A program made the translations under genes and the position numbers. Of a stretch of DNA of 64,000 nt, positions 21,380-31,870 are shown piece by piece. Numbering within the stretch: position 1 is the first letter of the stretch; every line of letters starts with the position of its first letter. The DNA is taken from contig JABIVC010000010.1 in assembly GCA_018667355.1 (NCBI GenBank), forward strand, positions 1 to 64,000, written 5' to 3'. The notes below the pieces were generated by a model. That model saw only the letters and a program-made list of their open reading frames with translations, did not search any database and was not told the DNA's origin. Source of the stretch: Gammaproteobacteria bacterium. GTDB taxonomy: Bacteria > Pseudomonadota > Gammaproteobacteria > GCA-002705445 > GCA-002716945.

Positions 21380-21811
21380 ATGAGCGATACAGATATTCAG
21401 AATTATTTACCACATAGATATCCATTTTTACTAATAGATAAGATACTAGAGTTCAAGAAGAATGTTTCTCTTAAGGCGCAAAAAAATGTAAGTAACAATG
21501 AGCCTTTTTTTCAAGGTCATTTCCCAGGTCATCCAGTATTTCCTGGAGTCCTTATTTTAGAGGCAATGGCACAAGCTACTGCTCTGCTAGATTTTAAAAG
21601 CAATGAAAGAGAGAAAGATAGCCTTTTATATTATTTTGTAGGTATTGATAAAGCTAGATTTAAGAAACCTGTCGTACCTGGAGATATCCTAGTTATAGAT
21701 GTTCAGCTCAATCATAGCAAAAGAGACGTCCATAAGTTTACAGCTTCATGCATGGTAGACGATGCAGTTGTTTGTACAGCAGAGCTATTAGGAGCTGTTA
21801 GAGCCAAGTAA
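21380..21811 (+). CDS. fabZ: 3-hydroxyacyl-ACP dehydratase
   Basis: LPHRYPFLLIDKI, FQGHFPGHPVFPGVLILEAMAQ. Confidence 0.96.
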   Translation: MSDTDIQNYLPHRYPFLLIDKILEFKKNVSLKAQKNVSNNEPFFQGHFPGHPVFPGVLILEAMAQATALLDFKSNEREKDSLLYYFVGIDKARFKKPVVPGDILVIDVQLNHSKRDVHKFTASCMVDDAVVCTAELLGAVRAK

Positions 21812-22581
21812 TGATCCATCCAACCGCAATAATTAGTAAGTCCGCTGAAATTGATAGCACGGTTACCATTGGCCCTTATTCTGTTGTTGGTAATAATGTT
21901 AAAATAGCAGGTAATACAACGCTAGAAAGCCATGTGGTTATCAAAAAAAATACTATTATTGGTACAAGCAATAAGATACATCAATTTGCCTCTATTGGAG
22001 AAGACCCACAAGATTTAAAGTTTGATGGTGAAGAGACCACTCTCACTATTGGTGATAACAATATATTTAGAGAGTATTGTACGGTCAACAGGGGAACAAT
22101 AACTGGTATAAATGAAACTATAATTGGTTCAAACAATCTTTTTATGACATCTAGCCACATAGCACATGATTGCGTCATAAAAGATAATTGTATACTTTCA
22201 AATGCTGCATCACTGGCAGGGCATGTCAGGATTGGTAACAATGTTTCTCTGGGTGGATTTACATTAGTACATCAGTTTTGTGAGATAGGTGATTATGCCT
22301 TTAGCGGGTTAGGAACAGTAATTTCAAGAGACGTAACACCGTATACCCTTGTTGCTGGTAATCATGCGCAAGCCTATAAAATTAATACTGCTGGCTTAAA
22401 GAGAAAGGGTTTTGATGTCGATGTAATTAAAGGTCTAGAGAAATTATTTAGATTATTAATTAAATCTAGAGCTAGCAGACAAGATGTTAAATTATCTATT
22501 AAAGAATTAAATTTAAATTTTAAAGAAGCTAAAAATTTTATTGATTTTGTAAATAGCAGCGAAAGAGGTGTTACGAGATAA
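21811..22581 (+). CDS. lpxA: UDP-sugar (UDP-GlcNAc or UDP-GlcNAc3N) acyltransferase LpxA
   Basis: Hexapeptide repeats, SSHIAHDC catalytic His region, GLKRKGF. Confidence 0.94.
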   Translation: MIHPTAIISKSAEIDSTVTIGPYSVVGNNVKIAGNTTLESHVVIKKNTIIGTSNKIHQFASIGEDPQDLKFDGEETTLTIGDNNIFREYCTVNRGTITGINETIIGSNNLFMTSSHIAHDCVIKDNCILSNAASLAGHVRIGNNVSLGGFTLVHQFCEIGDYAFSGLGTVISRDVTPYTLVAGNHAQAYKINTAGLKRKGFDVDVIKGLEKLFRLLIKSRASRQDVKLSIKELNLNFKEAKNFIDFVNSSERGVTR

Positions 22582-23718
22582 TCATCTAAGCATACTATTT
22601 GCTATTTTTGCAACATTTATTGCGGCCCCAGGCTTTAGTATTTCTCTTATTCTCGTGTAATCATTTTCAATTTTTTCTCTATACAGAGTATCTGTATCAA
22701 TTCTTTGTAATTCAACCATAACTTGGACTTCATCACTATAATCAGGTTGTATAAACTCTTTTACAACGGGTTGAGAACCTAAAGTCTCGCCTAAAATTAG
22801 ATTAACTAAACCTATATATTTTAGTTTAACAAGATTTTTCATAATAAAGTATGTTAGTGGAGAGAGTCGATACATGATAATCATTGGGATATTCATAATT
22901 GCCAATTCTAATGTAACAGTTCCAGACGCAGTAATAACCTTCTGACATCTCTTAACCTCATCTGTATTCATTCCATTCACCAAGAATTGATCCCACCCAT
23001 TAGGCAATAATTTTATTAATAATTTTTTAGAAGACTCATTCGCATAAAAGATTTTTATATTTTTTGTATGCATTTCATCATTATTAGAGATTTTAGTAGA
23101 GTCAATCATTTGGAATATATTATTTCTTATCTCAGATTCTCTGCTACCTGGGAAAATTCCTATACTAATCATTCTATGATTATATTTTAATTCAGTTGGT
23201 TTAAATTTATCATCATCAGCTAATGGATGACCAACATATGTCACATTATTTGTATATTTTTTAAACAATCTCTCTTCAAACGGAAATATTACTGCTAAAT
23301 GATCAACAATCTTTATTATTTTCTTTATTCTTTTTTCACGCCATGCCCATACTTGTGGAGCTACATAAAATAAAACCGGTATTTTATTTTTTTTTGCAAA
23401 TTTAGCAATTTTCAAATTAAATTCTACATAATCAACTAAGACAATTAAATCAGGCTTATTCCTTGTTATATGGTCATATGCTATATTCAATGCCTTTCTA
23501 ATTTTTGAATACTTAGCTATTACTTCAATGAGACCTATAACAGAGATTTCTTCAGAGTTAAAAATTATCTTAGTATCTGTCTTTTTTAATTCTTGTTGAC
23601 CTATAGCAGTGAACCTAATATTAGAGTTCATTTTTTTGTGTTCTTTAACATAATTAGCTGCATGCTGATCCCCTGATGGTTCACCCGCAATAATGAATAT
23701 ATTTTTTACTTTATTCAT
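22582..23718 (-). CDS. lpxB: Lipid-A-disaccharide synthase
   Basis: IIAGEPSGDQHAANYV, YVAPQVWAWRE..RI, ASGTVTLELA. Confidence 0.94.
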   Translation of the reverse strand: MNKVKNIFIIAGEPSGDQHAANYVKEHKKMNSNIRFTAIGQQELKKTDTKIIFNSEEISVIGLIEVIAKYSKIRKALNIAYDHITRNKPDLIVLVDYVEFNLKIAKFAKKNKIPVLFYVAPQVWAWREKRIKKIIKIVDHLAVIFPFEERLFKKYTNNVTYVGHPLADDDKFKPTELKYNHRMISIGIFPGSRESEIRNNIFQMIDSTKISNNDEMHTKNIKIFYANESSKKLLIKLLPNGWDQFLVNGMNTDEVKRCQKVITASGTVTLELAIMNIPMIIMYRLSPLTYFIMKNLVKLKYIGLVNLILGETLGSQPVVKEFIQPDYSDEVQVMVELQRIDTDTLYREKIENDYTRIREILKPGAAINVAKIANSMLR

Positions 23719-24818
23719 TTATAATTATTGATAACCTTAGAAATATATTTTATAGACTCTTTGCTCAATTCTGGATAAATAGGAATTGAAATACATTCCT
23801 TGGTAATCTTTTCAGTATTATTGAGATGACATTTATAGTTAAACATTTTCATTGCTTTCTGTTTGTATATTGGTATCGGGTAATAAATCCCATAAGGGAT
23901 GGAATTAGCTGAAAGATATTTAACGAATTTTTTCCTATTTTTAACCTTAATCGTATACTGATTATAGACATGATGTGAGTTATCTTCTGTTTTGTAAGGC
24001 AAGGCAATTAATTGATTCTTTATTGAAGACTGGTATAACTTTGCAATCTCATTTCTTTTTTTATCAAGACTATTAATAATTTTGATTTTTGCAAGCAAGA
24101 TTGCAGCTTGTATTTCATCCAATCTAGAATTATACCCAATATATTCATGGACATTCCTAATTAAACCACCATGATTTCTTAGTTTCTTTAGTTTCTTCAT
24201 TTTAACATTGCTGTTAGTTGTAATCATTCCACCATCTCCTGCACAACCCAGATTCTTTGTGGGGAAAAAACTAAAACACCCAAAATCACCAAATGTTCCT
24301 GTATACTTAGAATTTTTTTTAGCTCCAAATGATTGTGCACAATCTTCTATTAGACTAATTCTATATTTTTTACATAATTTTTTTATTTTTATTATTTCTG
24401 CTGATTGTCCAAATAAATGTACTGGCAATATAGCTTTAGTTCTTCTATTTATATACTTCTCAATATCATTATAATTGATATTAAAAGTTTTAGGATCTAT
24501 ATCAGCAAATATTGGTTTGGCACCTACAAGAGCAATTGCTTCTGCAGTTGCAAAATAAGTAAAAGGTGTGGTAATGACCTCATCGCCATGACCAATATCC
24601 AATGCTCTTAGAGATAAGACAAGTGCATCTGTCCCAGAATTGCATGACACACTATATTTAGATCCAATAAAGTTAGAAAATTCTTCTTCAAGCTTATTAA
24701 CATTATCTCCTAAGATATATTGGCCAGACTTTAAAATTTTCAATATATCTTTATTAACCTTTTTAGACAAAGATTTATATTGTTCTGTTAAATCAAATAT
24801 TTTAATTCTTTTATTCAT
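23715..24818 (-). CDS. DegT/DnrJ/EryC1 PLP-dependent sugar aminotransferase, GnnB-like
   Basis: NSGTDALVLSLRAL, EDCAQSFGA, FSFFPTKNLGCAGDGGMI (PLP lysine); 4-nt overlap with lpxB. Confidence 0.85.
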   Translation of the reverse strand: MNKRIKIFDLTEQYKSLSKKVNKDILKILKSGQYILGDNVNKLEEEFSNFIGSKYSVSCNSGTDALVLSLRALDIGHGDEVITTPFTYFATAEAIALVGAKPIFADIDPKTFNINYNDIEKYINRRTKAILPVHLFGQSAEIIKIKKLCKKYRISLIEDCAQSFGAKKNSKYTGTFGDFGCFSFFPTKNLGCAGDGGMITTNSNVKMKKLKKLRNHGGLIRNVHEYIGYNSRLDEIQAAILLAKIKIINSLDKKRNEIAKLYQSSIKNQLIALPYKTEDNSHHVYNQYTIKVKNRKKFVKYLSANSIPYGIYYPIPIYKQKAMKMFNYKCHLNNTEKITKECISIPIYPELSKESIKYISKVINNYK

Positions 24819-25738
24819 AATAATTTTGATATAAGTGTTGCAGTCTTAACAGCAGATTTACCTTGAAGACCATCAACTAATGGCTTCTCTTTTCCAATGC
24901 AAGATAGAATAAAATTATTTATCTCATCTTTCAAAGCGTCTGTTTTATCATACTGAATTTCTTTAAAACTGAATAGTCCTTTTTTATTTTGAGTATTTTT
25001 AATATACTTTTTTATATTCGAATTCATAAAGTCTACAGAGTAATATTTATCTTTTTCGAATACTCTTATTTTTCTTTCATTTTTTTGACTTATTCTGCTA
25101 GCTGTTAAATTTGCAATTGCTCCTCCAGAGAACTCTATTCTGACATTGGCTATATCAGTTGATTTTGTAATTATCTTTTTTCCAAATGCAGAGATATTTT
25201 TAATTCTTTTACCTATTAACGTAGTTACTATATCAATATCATGAATCATTAAGTCAAAAACAACATTAACATCTGTTGATCTCGGATTAAATTTTGCTAA
25301 TCTATGTACCTCAATAAATAATGGGTTGGTTATTTCCTTCGTTAGTTTTTTCATTACTGGATTAAATCTTTCAAGATGTCCTACTTGAAGAATAACTTTC
25401 TTTTTCTTTGCTAGCTTTACTAGTTTATCTGCCTCAAGAGTAGTTTGCGTCATTGGTTTTTCAATTAATACATGTTTTTTATTTTCTAGAAAAAACTTAG
25501 CTATTTTATAATGCATCTTTGTAGGTGTTACCAGGGATATAGCATCAATATCACTAAGTATCTCTTTGTAGTTTGTAGTTTTCTTTATAGAGCTATTCGA
25601 AGGGATGACAATATTATCAAGATTGCTATCAACAGCCCATTTAGTATTACATTGTCTGTTATTAATGAATTTCTCAAGATGGTATTTACCTAGGTAACCT
25701 ATTCCTATGACACCTATATTTAATTTTTTTCTTTTCAT
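24815..25738 (-). CDS. Gfo/Idh/MocA-family sugar-nucleotide dehydrogenase, GnnA-like
   Basis: GVIGIGYLGKYH Rossmann motif, LIEKPMTQT, DLMIHDIDI; 4-nt overlap with the aminotransferase gene. Confidence 0.85.
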   Translation of the reverse strand: MKRKKLNIGVIGIGYLGKYHLEKFINNRQCNTKWAVDSNLDNIVIPSNSSIKKTTNYKEILSDIDAISLVTPTKMHYKIAKFFLENKKHVLIEKPMTQTTLEADKLVKLAKKKKVILQVGHLERFNPVMKKLTKEITNPLFIEVHRLAKFNPRSTDVNVVFDLMIHDIDIVTTLIGKRIKNISAFGKKIITKSTDIANVRIEFSGGAIANLTASRISQKNERKIRVFEKDKYYSVDFMNSNIKKYIKNTQNKKGLFSFKEIQYDKTDALKDEINNFILSCIGKEKPLVDGLQGKSAVKTATLISKLL

Positions 25739-25804
25739 TTTGAAGTATTGGCTTTGATTATTTGTTATATTTATAATATCTCAATTATATATAGTGAACT
25801 AGTT

Positions 25805-26365
25805 ATGACAAGTCAATTTTTAGCGGGTGTCGATGAAGTTGGTCGAGGTTGTCTTGCTGGACCAGTCATATCTGTTGCAATCATACTAAAAGACACTATA
25901 GACAGGTCCCTCATGGTTGATTCTAAGAAGTTATCCCCATTAAGAAGAGCTAAGCTTGCAAGCTATATCCTTGAACATTCTTGTTCTGTCGGTGTTGGAG
26001 AATGCAGTAATCATATGATTGATAAGGTAAATATTCATAATGCAACCTTAGAATCTATGAGGCTTGCAATTATGAATCTACATTTAATGCCTGATTTAGC
26101 ATATATTGATGGAATACATAAGCCAGACATCGATATTAATTCAAAGTGCTTTATTCAAGGTGATAATTTAATACCAGAGATTTCTGCTGCCTCTATTGTG
26201 GCGAAAGTATTACGAGATAATATGATGTTAAGATTAGATAAAATCTTACCTGTTTATGGGTTTTCAAGGCATAAAGGTTACGGAACAAAAGAGCATATTC
26301 ATGCGATAGATTTATTTGGACCCTCCGTTTATCATAGGTTTACCTTTGCTCCAATAAAGAATTAA
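25805..26365 (+). CDS. rnhB: Ribonuclease HII
   Basis: GVDEVGRGCLAGPV, AASIVAKVLRD, GYGTKEH; ATG at 25805 preferred over the track start. Confidence 0.94.
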   Translation: MTSQFLAGVDEVGRGCLAGPVISVAIILKDTIDRSLMVDSKKLSPLRRAKLASYILEHSCSVGVGECSNHMIDKVNIHNATLESMRLAIMNLHLMPDLAYIDGIHKPDIDINSKCFIQGDNLIPEISAASIVAKVLRDNMMLRLDKILPVYGFSRHKGYGTKEHIHAIDLFGPSVYHRFTFAPIKN

Positions 26366-26370
26366 ATTAT

Positions 26371-29300
26371 ATGACTAGTAACTTTACACACTTACATCTT
26401 TTAACATCCTACTCTTTAAGTTGTAGCACAATAAATATTGATAAGTTAATTAAGGTGGCAAAAAAAAATAAAATTACTGCATTAGCAATTACTGATCATT
26501 TAAATGTTTTCGCTGCAATAAAATTTTATCAAAAATGTATAGATAATAAAATTAAACCTATAATAGGTTGTCAGATTCCTGTTAAATACGATACTGAGGG
26601 CAGATTGACACCCAATATCATCGTTTTATGTAAGAATATTGATGGCTATAAAAACTTAATTAAACTTCTTTCTGAAATACATGTAAAAAAAGAACAAAAT
26701 AAATCTGCTGCGGCAGATATTAGCCAACTTAAGAAATATAATGATGGTTTGATAATATTATCTGGTGGGCGGAATGGCATTGTGGGCTCTAATCTTTTCT
26801 CAGAAGAAAATACCTCTAAAATTTGTTTTGTAAAAGAGTTGCGAGAAATATTTTCAGATCGCATATATATACAGATTGATAGACGCAATGATCAATCAGA
26901 AAAATTGTTTAATAATAAACTATTAATGATAGCAGAAGAGCTTGGTTTACCCTTGGTGGCTACAAATCATGTACTTTTTCTGGAGAAGACTGATTTTGAT
27001 GCACATGAGGTCAGAGTATGTATAAATAAAAAGATTAAAATAGATGATAGGGTTAATCAAAGTGAGTTTTCAGATGAGCAGTATTTTAAGACTGAGAATG
27101 AGTTCAAGATACTTTTTGAAGATATCCCTGACGCGATAGAAAATATTTCTGAAATTGTAAAAAAATGTAATATTCATATTAACACCAAAGGTTATCATCT
27201 TCCTTTATTCAATACGCCTGACAACTCAAATGTTGACATCTATTTTGATAACGTAGTTGAAAGAGGTTTACAAGAAATATTAGAAAATAACCCAGACTTA
27301 AATATATCTGAGTATAAAGATAGATTAAAACATGAAATCAAAGTAATAAAAGAGATGGGCTTTGTTAGTTATTTTCTAATCGTACAAGAATTTATTGATT
27401 GGGCAAAAAAGAATTTAATCCCAGTTGGCCCAGGCAGAGGTTCTGGCGCTGGCTCTTTAGTTGCATTTGCTATGAAAATAACATCTATTGACCCTATTAA
27501 GTATAATCTTCTTTTTGAAAGATTCTTGAATGTTGAACGTATGTCTATGCCTGATTTTGATATAGATTTTTGCATGATTAGTAGACAAAAAATCATTGAA
27601 CATATCACTAACTTATATGGTGAGAGCAAAGTTTCACAAATAATTACTTATGGTACTTTATCAGCCAGGGCGGTAATAAGGGATGTAGGAAGAGTTTTAG
27701 GAATGGGTTATACATTTGTAGATAGAATTGCAAAATTAATACCTTTTAGTGTTGGAATAACTATAGATGACGCGCTTAAACAAAATAAAGAATTAAAAAA
27801 AGAATATCAGAATAATGAAGAAATAAAAAATCTAATAGATACTTCAAAAAAACTTGAGGGGCTCCCTAGAAATGTTGGTAAGCATGCAGCAGGTATTGTT
27901 GTTGCACCAGGAGACATAGATAATTTTATACCATTATATAGAGTAGAAGAAAGTGACGAGATAGTTACTCAATATGATAAAGATGATATAGAGAAATTGG
28001 GTCTGGTAAAGTTTGATATTTTAGGCTTGAGAACTTTAAGTATTATTGATAGAGCTACAAAAACAATTATTGAGAATCATGGCAAAATTAAAAATGATTC
28101 TTATATAGGATTAGATGACAGTAAAGTATTTGATTTGTTGCAACAAAAATTAACCACTGGAGTGTTCCAACTTGAGTCATCAGGGATGAAGAGATATATG
28201 GGAAGGCTTAAACCTGACTGTTTTGATGATATAGTAGCGATTGTTGCTTTATATAGACCTGGACCTCTAGGAACAGGTATGGTTGATGATTTCATTAATA
28301 ATAAGCATGGTAAAAAAATTAACTATGAACACTCACTACTCGAGCCAATTCTTTCTGAAACATATGGCTTAATTTTATATCAAGAACAAGTAATGGAAAT
28401 ATCACGATCTCTTGCTAATTATACTTTGGGAGAGGCAGACTTACTTAGAAGAGCAATGGGAAAAAAGAAGAAGGAAGAAATGGAAATGCATAGGAAAAAA
28501 TTTATTGATGGCGCCATCTTAAAAGGAATTAATCCTAATATTGCTAGTTCAATTTTCTCTAAGATGGAAAAATTTGCTGGATATGGGTTTAATAAATCTC
28601 ATTCTGTTGCATATGCATCAATATCTTATCAATGTGCCTTCCTAAAAACTTATTATACGTCAGAATTTTTATCTGCAGCGCTTTCTTCAGATATGGATAA
28701 TACTGATAAAGTAATATCTCTTATTGATGCTTGTGAAGAAATGTCTATTACCGTTCTCCAACCAAATATCAATCAATCAGCTTTTAACTTCACTTCATTA
28801 AATAAAAATTCTATTTTATATGGACTGGGGGCTATTAAAGGGGTAGGAGCAAATGCAGTAAATCATATTAGTGAAGAGAGACTAACTAATGGAAATTTTA
28901 AAAGTATTTTTGACTTTTGTGAACGCATTTCTCTTAATACAGTCAATATAGGCACAATTGATGCTCTGATTTATTCTGGTTCATTCGATGTCTTTAAAGA
29001 AAATAGATTGACAATGAAGAACAGTCTTCATAAAGCAATGTTATATGGTCAGCAAAAACAAAACTCTAAAAATACAGGCCAACAAGAACTATTTGAAAAT
29101 AAATCTGAATCATTTTTAGTCTCACAAGAGGATGACATTGATTCAAGTTTGAAAATAAATGATACAATTAATAATAGACTTAAATCATTATCACTAGAAA
29201 AAAAAGTCATAGGTTTTTATTTGAGCGGACATCCAATCAAAGAATATCAAGATGAGATAACATCGATGTCTATTAAATCAATTGAATATTATTTCAATCA

Positions 29301-29844
29301 ACTTTATTCAATAGAAACTGATGACGATTATAGTGAACATGGAACAGTGAGTGGAGTAATAACAAATATTAGATCACAAAGAATGGGTCAAGATCAGTTT
29401 ATTAATATTCTTACCATCGATGACTCTACCCATAGATTAGAAATTATTCTTTTTTCTGATGTTTATGAAAAGTATCGTAATTTAATTAAAGAAAATGAAG
29501 TTTTATTTTTTTCAGGTGTCATTGCAGTTGATGATTATAATGGTGATTTAAGCATGAAGGCTACAAAAGTAATTGATATGGATTCAGCAAGGCTAAAGTT
29601 TTCTAAAGAGATTGAGTTATTCATTTCACCAGAGCATATTAATGATAATGTTTTAGATAAAATAGTTAGTATATTAGAGCCTCATAAAAATGGTAAATGC
29701 CCACTTACTATAAAATGCTTAAGCAACCAGCATATTGTTCCATTGAATCTTGATAACCAATGGCTGATTAATCCATCATCAAATTTAATCAATGGACTAT
29801 CTGATTTACTTGGAAAGGAAAATATTATTGTAAAATATCAATAG
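26371..29844 (+). CDS. dnaE: DNA polymerase III alpha subunit
   Basis: PHP domain, VGPGRGSGAGSLVAFA, MPDFDIDF, C-terminal OB-like region. Confidence 0.97.
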   Translation: MTSNFTHLHLLTSYSLSCSTINIDKLIKVAKKNKITALAITDHLNVFAAIKFYQKCIDNKIKPIIGCQIPVKYDTEGRLTPNIIVLCKNIDGYKNLIKLLSEIHVKKEQNKSAAADISQLKKYNDGLIILSGGRNGIVGSNLFSEENTSKICFVKELREIFSDRIYIQIDRRNDQSEKLFNNKLLMIAEELGLPLVATNHVLFLEKTDFDAHEVRVCINKKIKIDDRVNQSEFSDEQYFKTENEFKILFEDIPDAIENISEIVKKCNIHINTKGYHLPLFNTPDNSNVDIYFDNVVERGLQEILENNPDLNISEYKDRLKHEIKVIKEMGFVSYFLIVQEFIDWAKKNLIPVGPGRGSGAGSLVAFAMKITSIDPIKYNLLFERFLNVERMSMPDFDIDFCMISRQKIIEHITNLYGESKVSQIITYGTLSARAVIRDVGRVLGMGYTFVDRIAKLIPFSVGITIDDALKQNKELKKEYQNNEEIKNLIDTSKKLEGLPRNVGKHAAGIVVAPGDIDNFIPLYRVEESDEIVTQYDKDDIEKLGLVKFDILGLRTLSIIDRATKTIIENHGKIKNDSYIGLDDSKVFDLLQQKLTTGVFQLESSGMKRYMGRLKPDCFDDIVAIVALYRPGPLGTGMVDDFINNKHGKKINYEHSLLEPILSETYGLILYQEQVMEISRSLANYTLGEADLLRRAMGKKKKEEMEMHRKKFIDGAILKGINPNIASSIFSKMEKFAGYGFNKSHSVAYASISYQCAFLKTYYTSEFLSAALSSDMDNTDKVISLIDACEEMSITVLQPNINQSAFNFTSLNKNSILYGLGAIKGVGANAVNHISEERLTNGNFKSIFDFCERISLNTVNIGTIDALIYSGSFDVFKENRLTMKNSLHKAMLYGQQKQNSKNTGQQELFENKSESFLVSQEDDIDSSLKINDTINNRLKSLSLEKKVIGFYLSGHPIKEYQDEITSMSIKSIEYYFNQLYSIETDDDYSEHGTVSGVITNIRSQRMGQDQFINILTIDDSTHRLEIILFSDVYEKYRNLIKENEVLFFSGVIAVDDYNGDLSMKATKVIDMDSARLKFSKEIELFISPEHINDNVLDKIVSILEPHKNGKCPLTIKCLSNQHIVPLNLDNQWLINPSSNLINGLSDLLGKENIIVKYQ

Positions 29845-29879
29845 TTATTTTGTAAGAATTGTTTATAATTATCTGAATA

Positions 29880-30845
29880 ATGAAAGAATTTAACCCAAAC
29901 TACCTAGACTTTGAGCAACCTTTATTAGAAATAGAAGGTAAAATTAAACAAATTAAAAATGATCCAGTTAGAACTGCTAACTCTGATGCTAAAATTACAA
30001 AGTTAGATAAAGAGCACTCCCAATTGACTAATAAGATATTTAATAATTTAACTGATTGGCAGATTTCACAATTAGCAAGACATCCTTTAAGACCATATAC
30101 ACTTGATTATATCCCAAATTTATTTTCGTCATTTACAGAGCTTCATGGAGATAGAATGTTTGGTGATGATCCTGCTCTGATTTGTGGAATTGCTAAGGTT
30201 GATAAACATGTTTTCATGTTTATAGGGCATCAGAAAGGAAGAGATGCTAAAGAGAAAGTTAAGCGGAACTTTGGTATGCCTAAACCAGAGGGTTATAGGA
30301 AAGCGCTGAGGGTAATGAAGTTGGCCGAGAAGTTTAACTTGCCGGTTGTAACGTTCATAGATACCCCTGGAGCTTATCCAGGTATTGATGCTGAATCACG
30401 CAATCAAAGTCAAGCTATTGCAGAAAATCTATATGTCATGTCAAATTTAAAGGTACCTGTTGTTTCTATAATTATTGGCGAAGGGGGATCAGGAGGAGCT
30501 TTAGCAATTGGAATTTCTGACAAACTTGCTATGTTACAAAATAGTATTTATTCTGTTATTAGTCCTGAGGGTTGCGCCTCAATTCTATGGAAAGATGCCA
30601 AAAAAGCTGAACAAGCTGCTGATGCGCTCTGTATTACTGCAACTAAGCTAGTTGATTTTAATTTAGTTGATGTGATTATACCAGAACCGTTGGGTGGTGC
30701 GCATAGGGATCATAATGCTATGGCTTCATCTTTAAAAATGAATTTAATTACAATGCTAGATGAATTATCAGTTATAGATATCGACCAAATCTTATATAAA
30801 CGTAAACAAAAAATTGGCTTATATGGTAAATTTGAAACTTCATAA
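29880..30845 (+). CDS. accA: Acetyl-CoA carboxylase carboxyltransferase subunit alpha
   Basis: LHGDRMFGDDPALI, FIDTPGAYPGIDAE, GEGGSGGALAI. Confidence 0.96.
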   Translation: MKEFNPNYLDFEQPLLEIEGKIKQIKNDPVRTANSDAKITKLDKEHSQLTNKIFNNLTDWQISQLARHPLRPYTLDYIPNLFSSFTELHGDRMFGDDPALICGIAKVDKHVFMFIGHQKGRDAKEKVKRNFGMPKPEGYRKALRVMKLAEKFNLPVVTFIDTPGAYPGIDAESRNQSQAIAENLYVMSNLKVPVVSIIIGEGGSGGALAIGISDKLAMLQNSIYSVISPEGCASILWKDAKKAEQAADALCITATKLVDFNLVDVIIPEPLGGAHRDHNAMASSLKMNLITMLDELSVIDIDQILYKRKQKIGLYGKFETS

Positions 30846-31788
30846 ACTTGTAAATACTTGTAGTGCCCATATTTCAACTCTTAAAAAAAATAAATTTCTA
30901 ATAGCATATAGCGGAGGAATTGACTCATCTGTTCTTCTTGATTGTTTTGTTAAATTAAGTTCAATCATCCCGATTGAGATTAGGTCTATTCATATCAACC
31001 ATGGGATTACCAAAGAAGCTATCCTTTTTGAAAATCATTGTAAAGAAATGTGTAAGGAATATGGGATTACCCATATAACTGAAAATTTAAATCTTATGGC
31101 ATCATCCAATATAGAGGAAGAATGTAGAAAAGAAAGATATAAGAAACTAACTAAATACTGCCATGAAGATGAGGTAATAGTTACCGCGCATCATGAAGAA
31201 GACCAAGTGGAAACTTTTTTGTTAAGACTTATGCGTGGCTCTGGTGCACGGGGTCTGTCATCAATGAAAATTAAATCTCAATACCACAAAAAAACTATAT
31301 TTCGACCATTGTTAAAAGTACCTAAGTCAGAGATTAAAGAATATTCTGTAACTAATCAGATTACTTTTATTGAAGATGACAGTAATAAAAATAATCTATT
31401 TGATAGAAACTTCGTTAGAAATGATGTTATTCCTCTTCTGAAGTCTAGATGGCCATCTATTAACAAAAGTATTATAAATAATATTTCTGTTCAAGATATA
31501 CAGCATAAATTTATCGCTGACTCTACTAATTCATTATTACCTCAATATTATGTATTGAATGATAAGGAGTTAGATGTTGCAAAGTTGAATCTTGTAAAAT
31601 ATCATACAAAAGTCATGATAATTCATGAATGGGTTTTTTTACAGTCTAACGTTATACTTAATTTAAAGCATATAAATGAGATTATTAAAATACTTAATAC
31701 CAATAATGATTCAAATCCACTATTTACCTATAACTCAGTTACAATTAATAAAAATAGAGGATTTTTAATTTTATCTACTAAATCATGA
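30823..31788 (+). CDS. tilS: tRNA(Ile)-lysidine synthetase
   Basis: AYSGGIDSSVLL PP-loop, HHEEDQVETFLLRLMRGSGARGL; ATG 30823 is an alternative to TTG 30814. Confidence 0.92.
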   Translation: MVNLKLHKLVNTCSAHISTLKKNKFLIAYSGGIDSSVLLDCFVKLSSIIPIEIRSIHINHGITKEAILFENHCKEMCKEYGITHITENLNLMASSNIEEECRKERYKKLTKYCHEDEVIVTAHHEEDQVETFLLRLMRGSGARGLSSMKIKSQYHKKTIFRPLLKVPKSEIKEYSVTNQITFIEDDSNKNNLFDRNFVRNDVIPLLKSRWPSINKSIINNISVQDIQHKFIADSTNSLLPQYYVLNDKELDVAKLNLVKYHTKVMIIHEWVFLQSNVILNLKHINEIIKILNTNNDSNPLFTYNSVTINKNRGFLILSTKS

Positions 31789-31870
31789 ATGATTATACAA
31801 GATTTGAGAAATTAATTGCTTTGCAAATGTATATTTATTCCTCAAGGTTGTCTATAATCCACTTAAGCGT

